This document shows, piece after piece, positions 55,809 to 64,000 of a DNA stretch of 64,000 bases. The position numbers and the translations under genes were made by a program. Under the pieces are notes generated by a model, which saw only the letters and a list, made by a program, of their open reading frames with translations, was not told the origin of the DNA and searched no databases. The stretch's first letter is position 1; every line of letters starts with the position of its first letter. The DNA is from Aliiroseovarius sp. Z3 (GTDB lineage Bacteria > Pseudomonadota > Alphaproteobacteria > Rhodobacterales > Rhodobacteraceae): positions 310,001 through 374,000 of the forward strand of contig NZ_JAFMZK010000004.1 of assembly GCF_029105185.1 (NCBI RefSeq), written 5' to 3'.

Positions 55809-56011
55809 TCGGCGAAATCCTGCTGAAAACCTTCAGAATCCCTCAATATTTTGCGGCTTTCCGCGCCTTTAGGGCGTGACGGAAGGCTGTATTTTGGGGT
55901 AAGATGGTTGAAACGAGGCAGTAACCGGCGATTCAGTCGGAGTTAATGAGACAGTATTTGCCGCCATCGGGGGACATCGATGCGGCGCGGACATAGACAG
56001 GCGGACATATC

Positions 56012-57661
56012 ATGACTTTGAACCTTACCATGCCCGGTCAGGAAGAGTTGAAACCTCGTATCACGGTATTTGGCGTGGGCGGTGCCGGTGGCAACGCGGT
56101 CAACAACATGATCGAGAAGGAACTCGAGGGCGTAGAATTCGTTGTGGCCAACACCGACGCGCAGGCATTGCAGCAATCGCGATCGAAAGACCGCATCCAG
56201 ATGGGTGTGAAAGTGACCGAAGGGCTGGGCGCAGGCGCCCGTGCATCGGTTGGCGCAGCCGCAGCAGAAGAGTCGATCGAACAGATCGTCGATCACCTGG
56301 CCGGCGCGCATATGTGCTTCATCACCGCTGGTATGGGGGGCGGCACCGGAACGGGGGCGGCCCCGATCATCGCACAAGCCGCGCGCGAGCTGGGTGTGTT
56401 GACCGTTGGTGTTGTGACCAAGCCTTTCCAGTTCGAAGGCGCAAAACGCATGCGTCAGGCGGAAGATGGTGTTGAAGCTCTGCAAAAGATGGTCGACACG
56501 CTGATCATCATTCCGAACCAGAACCTGTTCCGTCTGGCCAATGAAAAAACGACCTTCACCGAAGCCTTCTCGATGGCCGATGACGTGCTTTATCAAGGTG
56601 TTAAGGGCGTCACCGACCTGATGGTCCGCCCCGGCCTCATCAACCTCGACTTCGCAGATGTCCGCGCCGTGATGGACGAGATGGGCAAAGCCATGATGGG
56701 CACCGGCGAATCCGATGGCGAAGATCGCGCCGTTCAGGCCGCCGAGAAGGCCATCGCCAACCCGCTTCTGGATGAAATCAGCCTGCGGGGCGCGAAGGGC
56801 GTGTTGATCAACATCACCGGCGGCTATGATCTGACCCTGTTCGAACTGGACGAAGCGGCCAACCGCATTCGCGAAGAGGTCGATCAGGATGCCAACATCA
56901 TTGTTGGGTCGACACTGGACACCGACATGGAAGGTGCGATGCGCGTTTCGGTCGTTGCCACCGGCATCGACGCGATGGATGTAAACACCGAAGTGCCGGT
57001 GCCGCGTCGCAGCTTGGCAACCCCGTTGCAGGCACCGCTTGATGTCGAGCAGAAAATGGAAGCCGAGGCGCCCGATGCGGTTGCTGCGGCGGCTGCGATT
57101 GAAAACGCGCCTGCACCGGCGGCCGAAGCCCCTGCCGCCGAGGCAGCCAGCAGCGAGCCGACTTTGTTTGGTGATCTGGAGCGCGAAGAAGAAGCGCCCA
57201 GGGCGCCGACCGAAAACGTGTTCCATGCCGAACAGGCCGGTGGCGATATCCCACCGCCAGCGTATCAGCCGCGCCAACCCGAAGCGGCATCGACCGAGTT
57301 CGACTCGCAGCCTGATGTGGCGACATTCGTGGCTCCGCGGGCACCCGCACCGGGCACCCCGTCGCCCGAGGCTCTGGCCCGTTTGCAAGCCGCTGTCCAC
57401 AATCAGCCCCGTGCGCAACAGCCTGCGCCGCATCGCGATGAACCAATGCGTTCGGATGCCTCGGAGCATGATAAACCGCGCTTTGGAATCAATTCGCTGA
57501 TCAACCGGATGACAGGATCGGGTGCGGCTGGTGCAGAAGAGCAAGCGCGCAACCAACCGCCGGTGCAATCCGAACGGCCAGCCCAACCGCAGGCCCCGGC
57601 CGCCGATCCCGAACAGGACAAGGTTGAAATTCCGGCCTTCCTGCGGCGTCAGGCGAACTAG
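56012..57661 (+). CDS. ftsZ: Cell division protein FtsZ
   Basis: Tubulin-like GTPase forming the division ring. The 549-residue product has [14 protein letters not shown] and the tubulin signature [10 protein letters not shown] in the GTPase domain (about 10-330). A long Ala/Pro-rich linker (about 335-530) follows, ending in the conserved tail [11 protein letters not shown] that binds FtsA. The long linker is usual for alphaproteobacterial FtsZ. It lies 235 bases after ftsA, implying its own promoter in that gap, and ends at a strong terminator about 120 bases downstream. Confidence 0.97.
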   Translation: MTLNLTMPGQEELKPRITVFGVGGAGGNAVNNMIEKELEGVEFVVANTDAQALQQSRSKDRIQMGVKVTEGLGAGARASVGAAAAEESIEQIVDHLAGAHMCFITAGMGGGTGTGAAPIIAQAARELGVLTVGVVTKPFQFEGAKRMRQAEDGVEALQKMVDTLIIIPNQNLFRLANEKTTFTEAFSMADDVLYQGVKGVTDLMVRPGLINLDFADVRAVMDEMGKAMMGTGESDGEDRAVQAAEKAIANPLLDEISLRGAKGVLINITGGYDLTLFELDEAANRIREEVDQDANIIVGSTLDTDMEGAMRVSVVATGIDAMDVNTEVPVPRRSLATPLQAPLDVEQKMEAEAPDAVAAAAAIENAPAPAAEAPAAEAASSEPTLFGDLEREEEAPRAPTENVFHAEQAGGDIPPPAYQPRQPEAASTEFDSQPDVATFVAPRAPAPGTPSPEALARLQAAVHNQPRAQQPAPHRDEPMRSDASEHDKPRFGINSLINRMTGSGAAGAEEQARNQPPVQSERPAQPQAPAADPEQDKVEIPAFLRRQAN

Positions 57662-57782
57662 GTTTGTGGCAATCAGGATCGCGCGGTGGCAACCCCGCAG
57701 GATCCTGATGTTCCGCTTCGGCCACAGCGCAGCTGTTTCCGAAATGACATGCTGTCGCATTGTTCACTAAACATTCGTAGAG

Positions 57783-57806
57783 GACCCGCCGAAAGGCGGG
57801 TCTTTT
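57783..57806 (+). terminator. Terminator after ftsZ
   Basis: GACCCGCC (57783-57790) and GGCGGGTC (57795-57802) form a perfect eight-base stem closed by a GAAA tetraloop, followed by TTTT. It lies about 120 bases behind the ftsZ stop and ends the dcw transcript. Confidence 0.93.
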
Positions 57807-58196
57807 GCATTATAAAACAATGGCTTGAGGGGAGGCGGAATGGGTTTCGGCAACCTCTTGCCGGGGCGAGTCGCCATGTTACAGACCGTTACAGAGGTTT
57901 GAATTGTTATTGCGCAGGACAGGATTTACCTCTGTGTCACCAAGCCCTACATGCTTGGAGCGCGTCGGACCTGCCGCTGCTTGAAACGGTTTCAAACGCC
58001 TTTTGTGCACGGAGACTGGCAGTGGTGATCGGAATCCATCCGATCACGACACAGACCTAAGACGTTCAGGACCTGTGACACTCCACACAGCGCCCTATCG
58101 TCTGCGGCTTCTGACGCGGCGAAGAATGCGGTTCCATCCGGGCCTTGAGGATCAAGGACAGTGCGAACCATGCTGAGGCAAATAAAGAGGCAACAC
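57807..58196 (+). other. Structured gene-free region before lpxC
   Basis: A 390-base stretch between the ftsZ terminator and the chosen lpxC start with no supportable ORF. It has three inverted repeats: CCAAGC / GCTTGG (57940-57958), TTGAAAC-G-GTTTCAA (57981-57995) and the perfect nine-base GTGATCGGA / TCCGATCAC (58025-58047). The middle one resembles operators of LacI-type regulators, apart from a single central base. The region could be a long lpxC leader, a promoter with operators or a small RNA gene. Confidence 0.5.
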
Positions 58197-59129
58197 GTGC
58201 AAACCACAGTTGCAAGCAGTGTGACATTTACCGGCACCGGGCTTCATTCCGGGCGTCCTGCGCGTATGTGCGTCCGTCCTGCTTCGGCAGAACACGGCAT
58301 CTGGTTCAAACGTGTGGACGTTCTGGACCGTGATAATCTTGTTCCCGCCCATTGGGCTTCGGGGGTTCCCACACCTTTGTGCACCCTGATCCGCAATGAC
58401 GCGGGGGTCGAGGTCAAGACCATCGAACATATCATGGCGGCACTGGCAGGCTGTGGCGTTCATAACGCCTTGGTTGAATTGGACGGTCCGGAAGTGCCGA
58501 TCATGGACGGCAGTGCCGCCCGGTTCGTCGATGGTTTGGTGAAAACCGGGGTGCGCGAATTGTCCGCCCCCGTGCGGGTGATCGAGGTTCTGAAACCTGT
58601 CGAATATCGCGATGATGATGGTGGACACGCCGTCTGGGCGCGTTTGGAGCCGTCGGACGGGTTCGAGATTGATTTCCATATCTCGTTCCCCGACCGTGTG
58701 ATTGGGACGCAAAACAAACGTCTGGATCTGTCAAACGGCAATTTCGTGCGTGAACTCAGCGATTGCCGCACCTTCTGCCGTCGCGCCGATGTGGAGGCGA
58801 TGCACGAGGCCGGGCTTGCGCTGGGGGGCACCTATGACAACGCAGTGGTTGTTGACGGTGACGAGGTACTTTCGCCCGGTGGATTGCGCCGTTTTGACGA
58901 AGCCGTGCGCCACAAGATGCTGGATGCGGTTGGCGACCTTGCGCTGGCCGGAGCGCCGCTGAAAGCGCGCTATGTCGGGCACCGGGCGGGTCATGCGATG
59001 ACCAACAAACTTCTGCGCACGCTGTTTGATACGCCCGATGCGTGGCGCATGGTCGAATGTGACACCGCAACCGCCCGCCGTTTGCCGGGGGTGGGGGTGC
59101 GCCGCTCTGATCTTCCGATGACGGCATGA
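58197..59129 (+). CDS. lpxC: UDP-3-O-acyl-N-acetylglucosamine deacetylase
   Basis: LpxC (310 aa) removes the N-acetyl group in the first committed step of lipid A synthesis. Motifs: TGTGLHSGRP, EHIMAALAGCGVHNA, and the zinc/catalytic RHKMLDAVGDLALAG. I chose GTG at 58197 (MQTTVASSVTF) because GAGG is six bases upstream and the distance to TGTGLHSG fits known LpxC; GTG at 58161 and ATG at 58170 would add 12 or 9 residues. A terminator follows the gene. In other bacteria LpxC level is controlled by proteolysis; its C-terminus here (SDLPMTA) ends in small residues. Confidence 0.95.
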   Translation: MQTTVASSVTFTGTGLHSGRPARMCVRPASAEHGIWFKRVDVLDRDNLVPAHWASGVPTPLCTLIRNDAGVEVKTIEHIMAALAGCGVHNALVELDGPEVPIMDGSAARFVDGLVKTGVRELSAPVRVIEVLKPVEYRDDDGGHAVWARLEPSDGFEIDFHISFPDRVIGTQNKRLDLSNGNFVRELSDCRTFCRRADVEAMHEAGLALGGTYDNAVVVDGDEVLSPGGLRRFDEAVRHKMLDAVGDLALAGAPLKARYVGHRAGHAMTNKLLRTLFDTPDAWRMVECDTATARRLPGVGVRRSDLPMTA

Positions 59130-59160
59130 TCGCAACCGGAACCTATTGATTCCAATACGG

Positions 59161-59195
59161 AAGCCACGCTTGCTTGGCGTGGTTTCTTCCTTTTC
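59161..59195 (+). terminator. Terminator after lpxC
   Basis: GAAGCCACGC (59161-59170) pairs with GCGTGGTTTC (59178-59187), ten base pairs including one G-T, around a seven-base loop, then TTCCTTTT. It ends lpxC and separates it from bamD. Confidence 0.85.
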
Positions 59196-59349
59196 CGGCA
59201 TGTGTGGGTGGAATGTGCCTGCACCAAGTGTCTTTGAGGTGCGAAAATTGCGGCGCAAACCATTTTGCCTTGAAAATTTCTGTGCTAGGACAGGCGAGAG
59301 CAATTCGGACCTTTCGGTTGGATAACAATTTTTTGGGGTGGCACCGGTC

Positions 59350-60267
59350 ATGATCCGCGTGAAATTTGGCAAAGCTATCAGCGTCGCGCTGGTGTCGGGA
59401 ATTGTTCTGTCCTCGTGCGGTGGTGGCTCTGGCAGTTTGGGGTTTGGCAGTCTGGGCGGCAGCTCGGGCAGCGGTGGCGGTGGGCTGTTTGGCGCCTTTT
59501 CCAAACCTGTTGAGAAAAAGCCGATCGACCAGTGGACGGCGGAAGAGATCTATAAGCGTGGTGAATACGATCTTGACCGCGGTGACCCGTCGGAAGCTGC
59601 AAAATGGTTTGGCGAAGTAGAGCGTCTGTATCCGTATTCGGAATGGGCCAAGCGTGCCTTGATCATGCAGGCCTTCGCGCATCACAAAGATCGCGACTAT
59701 GAACAGGCGCGGGCCAGCGCCCAGCGTTACATCGACTTCTACCCGGCCTCGGAAGATGCCGCTTACGCGCAATATCTTCTGGCGCTCAGCTATTATGACC
59801 AGATTGACGAAATTGGGCGCGACCAAGGCCTGACCTATCAGGCGTTGCAAGCCTTGCGGACGGTGATCGAACGCTATCCCGACACCGAATATGCGAAATC
59901 GGCGATCTTGAAGTTTGACCTGGCGTTTGACCATCTTGCCGCGAAAGAGATGGAGATCGGGCGGTATTACCTGAAGCGCAAGCATTACTCTGCGGCGATC
60001 AACCGGTTCCGCGTCGTGGTCGAGCAGTTCCAGACAACGACCCATGTGGCGGAAGCTCTGCACCGGCTTGTGGAAAGCTACCTGTCGCTGGGATTGGCGG
60101 ACGAGGCGCAGACCGCCGGGGCCATTCTGGGACATAACTTCCAATCGACCGAGTGGTATCAGAGCAGTTATCGTTTGCTGACCAAGTCCGGGCTGAAGCC
60201 CGAGGCGAAGGGCAACAATTGGCTCAGCGCGGTCTATCGCCAGTTGGTCAAGGGCGAATGGCTCTGA
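59350..60267 (+). CDS. bamD: Outer-membrane assembly lipoprotein BamD
   Basis: BamD (305 aa) is the essential TPR lipoprotein of the BAM complex that inserts outer-membrane beta-barrels. The signal peptide ends with lipobox LSSC (Cys23). An unusual run of Gly and Ser (about residues 24-48) follows, then TPR helices beginning AEEIYKRGEYDL and YPYSEWAKRALIMQAFAHH, as in BamD/ComL. ATG at 59350 (MIRVKFGK) is chosen; the frame opens four codons earlier. recN lies 39 bases downstream. Confidence 0.93.
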   Translation: MIRVKFGKAISVALVSGIVLSSCGGGSGSLGFGSLGGSSGSGGGGLFGAFSKPVEKKPIDQWTAEEIYKRGEYDLDRGDPSEAAKWFGEVERLYPYSEWAKRALIMQAFAHHKDRDYEQARASAQRYIDFYPASEDAAYAQYLLALSYYDQIDEIGRDQGLTYQALQALRTVIERYPDTEYAKSAILKFDLAFDHLAAKEMEIGRYYLKRKHYSAAINRFRVVVEQFQTTTHVAEALHRLVESYLSLGLADEAQTAGAILGHNFQSTEWYQSSYRLLTKSGLKPEAKGNNWLSAVYRQLVKGEWL

Positions 60268-60306
60268 CCTTTGGCCGGGGCAGGGCAGTGAGCGACCGAG
60301 GGCATC

Positions 60307-61959
60307 ATGCTGCGTGGTCTTGATATCCGCGACCTTCTGATCATTGACCGGCTGGAGCTTGAGTTTCAGCCGGGCCTTAATGTGCTCACCGGGGAAACTG
60401 GAGCAGGCAAATCCATATTGCTGGACAGTCTTGGTTTCGTGCTGGGGTGGCGCGGGCGCGCGGATCTGGTGCGCGCCGGGGCCGAACAGGGCGAGGTGAC
60501 GGCGGTATTCGATTTATCCGCTGGGCATCCAGCCCGCGCAGTGTTGGACGAGGCTGGCATCCCTGCCGAAGACGAACTGGTGTTGCGGCGTGTGAACCGC
60601 GCCGACGGGCGCAAAACGGCGTGGGTGAATGATCGCCGCGCATCCGGCGAGGTGTTGCGCGCGCTGTCTGACACGCTGGTCGAACTGCACGGGCAGCAGG
60701 ATGATCGTGGTCTTCTGAACCCGCGTGTCCACCGGCAATTGCTGGATGAATTTGGTGGCTTAGGCCCACAGCTCGACGCCACCCGCTCGGCTTGGCGCGA
60801 CCTGTCGGGTGCCGCAAAGGCACTGGATCAGGCGCGCAGCGATCTGGCAGCCGCACAGGCCGAGGAAGAGTTCTTGCGCCACGCGGTCGCCGAACTGGAT
60901 GCGCTGGCCCCGGAGCCGGGTGAAGACGCTGAACTGGACAGCCGTCGCCGCCTGATGCAAGCCGCCGAACGCATTGGCGAGGACATCACCAAAGCGCATC
61001 AGGCTTTGACATCGGGCGAGGGGGCCGAGGCGCGGATGGGCGACGCGTTGCGCTGGCTGGAAGGCGTGGCCGATCAGGCGGGTGAGGCGCTGGACCCGCC
61101 GATTTCCGCCCTTGGGCGGGCATTGGCAGAACTAGGCGACGCGGTGCAAGGGGTCGAAGCCGCGCTGGACACCCTGACGTTTAACCCGCACGAATTGGAA
61201 ACTGTCGAAGAGCGACTGTTCGCGATCCGGGCGATGGCCCGCAAGCATCAGGTGTCGCCGGATGATCTGGGCGCATTTGCCGTGGATCTGCGTGCGCGGC
61301 TTGACGCGTTGGATGCGGGCGCCGATGCGATTGCCGGTCTGGAGCAGGACTTGGCCACAGCGCAGACACGTTACGACAGCGCCGCGGCGTCGCTAACGCA
61401 GGCGCGGGTCAAGGGCGCCAAGGCGCTGGATAGGGCGATGTCCGGCGAACTGGCCCCGTTGAAAATGGAACGTGCGGTGTTCACCACGCAAGTCACCTTG
61501 ATGGATGCCGGGCCAGAGGGACGCGATCAGGTGACATTCACCGTCGCGACCAACCCCGGCGCACCATCCGGGCCACTGAACAAGATCGCCTCGGGTGGCG
61601 AACTCAGCCGGTTTTTGTTGGCGTTGAAAGTGTGCCTGACACGTGAAGCTGACGGGCTGACCATGATCTTTGATGAGATTGACCGTGGCGTGGGCGGGGC
61701 AACCGCCGACGCTGTCGGACGTCGTTTGGCGTCTCTGTCACAGGGTGGGCAGGTTCTGGTCGTCACGCACAGCCCACAGGTGGCGGCGCTTGGCGATCAT
61801 CACTGGCAGGTGCGGAAATCCGTGTCACAGGGCATGACGTTAACCACGGTTAACCCGCTGGACGATCTTGCCCGTGTTGACGAAGTGGCGCGTATGATCT
61901 CGGGCGATACGATCACCGATGCCGGGCGGGCTGCGGCGCGCGAGCTTCTGGGCGGTTAA
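60307..61959 (+). CDS. recN: DNA repair protein RecN
   Basis: SMC-like ATPase of 550 aa acting early in double-strand-break repair. Walker A GETGAGKS is at residues 29-36; a central coiled-coil region rich in Ala, Glu and Leu runs about 155-370; the C-terminal lobe has the signature SGGELSRFLLAL and Walker B MIFDEIDRGVGG. The bamD-recN order is common in alphaproteobacteria. It ends six bases before the convergent FAD oxidase gene. Confidence 0.95.
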   Translation: MLRGLDIRDLLIIDRLELEFQPGLNVLTGETGAGKSILLDSLGFVLGWRGRADLVRAGAEQGEVTAVFDLSAGHPARAVLDEAGIPAEDELVLRRVNRADGRKTAWVNDRRASGEVLRALSDTLVELHGQQDDRGLLNPRVHRQLLDEFGGLGPQLDATRSAWRDLSGAAKALDQARSDLAAAQAEEEFLRHAVAELDALAPEPGEDAELDSRRRLMQAAERIGEDITKAHQALTSGEGAEARMGDALRWLEGVADQAGEALDPPISALGRALAELGDAVQGVEAALDTLTFNPHELETVEERLFAIRAMARKHQVSPDDLGAFAVDLRARLDALDAGADAIAGLEQDLATAQTRYDSAAASLTQARVKGAKALDRAMSGELAPLKMERAVFTTQVTLMDAGPEGRDQVTFTVATNPGAPSGPLNKIASGGELSRFLLALKVCLTREADGLTMIFDEIDRGVGGATADAVGRRLASLSQGGQVLVVTHSPQVAALGDHHWQVRKSVSQGMTLTTVNPLDDLARVDEVARMISGDTITDAGRAAARELLGG

Positions 61960-61965
61960 GTCGCC

Positions 61966-63339
61966 CTATCCCTGCGGCACCAACTTGCCGGGGTTCAGAA
62001 TGCCTTTGGGGTCCAGCGCTTTCTTAAGATCGCCCATCACGTGCCAGGCCAGACCGTGTTCGGCGTCCATCAGCCCCAGCTTACCCATACCGACACCATG
62101 CTCACCCGTGATCGTGCCCCCCATCGCAAGGGCGCGGGTGCTCATCCGCGCGGCCAGGTCTTTGGCGATGGCTTTCTCGGCCTCGTTGCCATCTTCGATC
62201 AACAGGGCGGCGTGAAAATTCCCGTCTCCCACGTGACCCAGGATCGGTCCCATCAGGCCGGACGCGGCGATATCGGCCTGTGTTTCGGTGATGGCTTCGG
62301 CCAGTTTTGAAATGGGCACACAGATATCCGTGACCACAGCCCGCGCGCCGGGGCGCAGCGCCAGAACCGCATAGAACGCATGGTGACGGATCTTCCACAG
62401 CGCATTTCGGTCTTCGGTTCGGGTGGCATGTTCATATCCCTTGGCACCGAAATCCGCGGCAATCTCGCCAAAAGATTCACTGGCTTCCATAACGACGGTG
62501 GGGCTTCCATGAAATTCGACCAGCAGATGCGGGCATTCCGGCATATCTGTCCCGGCATAACCATTGAAGGCACGCGCGGTGTCGGCATCCACGAACTCGA
62601 TCCGCGCCATGGGAATACCCATCTGGATCACCTGCTGCACCGCGCCAACAGCGGAGGCCATGTCGGGAAAGGCGCAGATGCCCGCACTGATCTGTTCGGG
62701 CGTTCCGTGCAGGCGTAGGGTCAGTTCCGTGATAATGCCCAACGTCCCTTCGGACCCCAGAAACAGCGCGGTCAGGTCATAGCCCGATGCGGATTTTGCG
62801 GCGCGCGACCCGGTCTTGATGACGCGTCCATCCGCAAGCACCACACTCAGACCCAGAACATTGTCGCGCATCGAGCCATAACGCACGGTGGTTGTCCCCG
62901 ACGCCCGCGTTGCTGCCATCCCGCCGATCGAGGCATTGGCGCCGGGATCGACCGGAAAGAACACGCCCAGGGTCCGCAGCTCGTGGTTCAACTCTTCTCG
63001 GGTTACGCCGGGCTGCACCACCGCGATCATGTCGCCGGGATCAGCCGAGAGCACGCGGTTCATCCGCGACATGTCGATACACAGCCCCCCCATCGGTGCG
63101 CTGGTATGACCTTCCAGCGACGTGCCCGCGCCATAGGGAATCACCGGCACATCCGCCGCATGGCACAGGCGCAGGATGGAGCTGACTTCTTGCGTTGTCT
63201 CGGGCCATGCCACCGCTTCTGGCGGCGCCGGGGCGAAATGGCTTTCGGAACCGCCATGATGCGACAGATCGGACTTGGAGCGGCTGAGCCGATCGCCTAG
63301 CATGGACGAAAGCTCGGTAAACACGGTGTCGATGGTCAT
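61966..63339 (-). CDS. FAD-linked oxidase (D-lactate dehydrogenase/GlcD-like)
   Basis: A 457-residue flavoprotein of the FAD_binding_4 and FAD-oxidase C families. The FAD site is PYGAGTSLEGH with GGMAATRASGTTTVRYGSM; the C-terminal half has GHVGDGNFHAALL and GEHGVGMGKLGLM, whose histidines are typical of D-lactate dehydrogenase (cytochrome) and glycolate oxidase GlcD. Substrate (D-lactate or glycolate) is not decided. If glycolate, it would feed the glyoxylate used by malate synthase, but no glcE or glcF is beside it. ATG at 63339 follows GGAGG; the open frame starts 48 codons earlier. Confidence 0.9.
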   Translation of the reverse strand: MTIDTVFTELSSMLGDRLSRSKSDLSHHGGSESHFAPAPPEAVAWPETTQEVSSILRLCHAADVPVIPYGAGTSLEGHTSAPMGGLCIDMSRMNRVLSADPGDMIAVVQPGVTREELNHELRTLGVFFPVDPGANASIGGMAATRASGTTTVRYGSMRDNVLGLSVVLADGRVIKTGSRAAKSASGYDLTALFLGSEGTLGIITELTLRLHGTPEQISAGICAFPDMASAVGAVQQVIQMGIPMARIEFVDADTARAFNGYAGTDMPECPHLLVEFHGSPTVVMEASESFGEIAADFGAKGYEHATRTEDRNALWKIRHHAFYAVLALRPGARAVVTDICVPISKLAEAITETQADIAASGLMGPILGHVGDGNFHAALLIEDGNEAEKAIAKDLAARMSTRALAMGGTITGEHGVGMGKLGLMDAEHGLAWHVMGDLKKALDPKGILNPGKLVPQG

Positions 63340-63415
63340 CCCATCCTCCCCAGCTAAGCCGGAACAACTTATGGTAAATGCGTGATCTTGGGAAGGGCCG
63401 CGCGGGCGGGTGACG

Positions 63416-64000
63416 ATGCCTAGACGGCTAAAATTGTTTCTATATCGCGCTTGGCGGGATTTGCGAAAGCGGGCCTCTACCACGTGGCATATTCTGCTCG
63501 AGAAAGGCCCCAGCCAGGTGCAATTCTGGCTGATTGCCCTGGTGATCGGGGTCGCGTCTGGCTTCGCGGCACTGGGATTCCGAAAGGGAATCGAAACGCT
63601 TCAGGCGACATTGTATGGCACCGACGATCTGGCGCATTTACACAGCTTCGCCGGTACTTTGCCGTGGTATTGGGTGCTGTTGCTGCCGGCTTTCGGCGGA
63701 TTGATCGTCGGGATCATTCTGAACTGGTTCACCCATGACGGACGCGTCCGCGCTGTCGCCGATGTGATCGAAGGGGCTGCCCTGTGGGACGGCCGCGTCG
63801 AGAAACGCGCGGGGCTGGGGTCGGCGCTGGCTTCACTGATCACGCTGTCAACCGGTGGTTCGTCTGGACGAGAGGGGCCTGTGGTTCACCTTGCGGCGGT
63901 CATTTCAAGTTGGGTGTCCGCCCGGATCAAGGCAGACGGGATCACCGGGCGGGATCTGTTGGGGTGTGCGGTCGCTGCTGCGGTATCGGCGAGTTTCAAC
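63416..64000 (+). CDS. ClC-type chloride channel/antiporter, N-terminal part
   Basis: The first 195 codons of a gene running off the window. Two hydrophobic segments (FWLIALVIGVASGFAALGF and YWVLLLPAFGGLIVGIILNWF) lead to STGGSSGREGPVVHL (about residues 145-159), which matches the GxxGPxxH selectivity-filter motif of the ClC family, followed by another membrane segment. These proteins move chloride, with or without proton exchange. It is divergent from the FAD oxidase gene, 76 bases away. Downstream CBS domains, if any, are outside the window. Confidence 0.88.
   Translation, partial: MPRRLKLFLYRAWRDLRKRASTTWHILLEKGPSQVQFWLIALVIGVASGFAALGFRKGIETLQATLYGTDDLAHLHSFAGTLPWYWVLLLPAFGGLIVGIILNWFTHDGRVRAVADVIEGAALWDGRVEKRAGLGSALASLITLSTGGSSGREGPVVHLAAVISSWVSARIKADGITGRDLLGCAVAAAVSASFN

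Noticed and set aside
57686-58060. A 124-codon ORF across the ftsZ terminator
   Set aside because: It runs through a strong terminator hairpin and has no recognisable composition or ribosome site.
1-64000. tRNA genes, rRNA, insertion sequences, prophage or CRISPR arrays
   Set aside because: I scanned the gene-free gaps for tRNA T-loop sequence, terminal inverted repeats, transposase motifs and regularly spaced direct repeats and found nothing convincing; a tRNAscan or ISfinder run would settle it.

Overview
The window reads as chromosomal DNA of a high-GC alphaproteobacterium, most likely of the Rhodobacterales (Roseobacter group). The signs are the order bolA / J-domain protein / cobS / cobT, two DUF2484 proteins between murC and murB, orphan Tad-type pseudopilin genes, an FtsZ with a long linker and an alphaproteobacterial C-terminal peptide, and a calcium-repeat protein ending in a Hint domain. 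I see no transposon, phage, CRISPR array, rRNA or tRNA gene. All family assignments come from reading the translations; no database search was run.

Layout. 1-5.5 kb: tail of a DUF3179 protein, then on the minus strand an aminotransferase, a PpiD/SurA-like periplasmic folding factor and trpE. 5.5-10.2 kb: tyrS divergent from anmK, then a DUF427 protein and an M24 peptidase. 10.3-15.2 kb: cobS, a small A+T-rich lipoprotein gene and cobT in overlapping or near-overlapping order, then a J-domain protein, BolA and a DUF4177 protein. 15.3-24.6 kb: gatB, a lytic transglycosylase, pepN, malate synthase G with a GlcG-like protein, a class I glutamine amidotransferase and a membrane-anchored cytochrome c. 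24.6-27.7 kb: a 1036-residue secreted-type protein with thrombospondin-3-like and RTX calcium repeats and a terminal Hint domain. 28-33 kb: aminotransferase, DsbA-like thiol oxidoreductase, AMIN-domain amidase and glutamate dehydrogenase. 33.5-37.8 kb: three Tad-like pseudopilin genes converging on a DNase I-fold protein. 38-45.5 kb: pirin, kynureninase, a membrane methyltransferase, pntAB, a YdjM-like membrane protein and an EamA transporter. 45.7-62 kb: the downstream half of the division and cell-wall (dcw) cluster, ftsW-murG-murC-(membrane protein, APC permease, two DUF2484)-murB-ddl-ftsQ-ftsA-ftsZ, followed by lpxC, bamD and recN. 62-64 kb: an FAD-linked oxidase and the start of a ClC chloride channel.

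The dominant theme is envelope growth: peptidoglycan precursor synthesis (murG, murC, murB, ddl), septation (ftsW, ftsQ, ftsA, ftsZ), wall remodelling and recycling (amidase, lytic transglycosylase, anmK), lipid A (lpxC) and outer-membrane assembly (bamD, PpiD-like factor). Central metabolism is represented by glyoxylate use (glcB), transhydrogenase (pntAB) and glutamate dehydrogenase.

The most unusual points are: a dispersed element found three times directly behind minus-strand genes; the lipoprotein gene wedged between cobS and cobT; a complete amino-acid permease gene built by overlapping codons into the dcw operon; a 30-base near-perfect palindrome ahead of pntA; tandem 9-base repeats ahead of the pirin gene; and a 390-base structured spacer between the ftsZ terminator and lpxC. 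I found no clear evidence for a wholly new multi-gene system.
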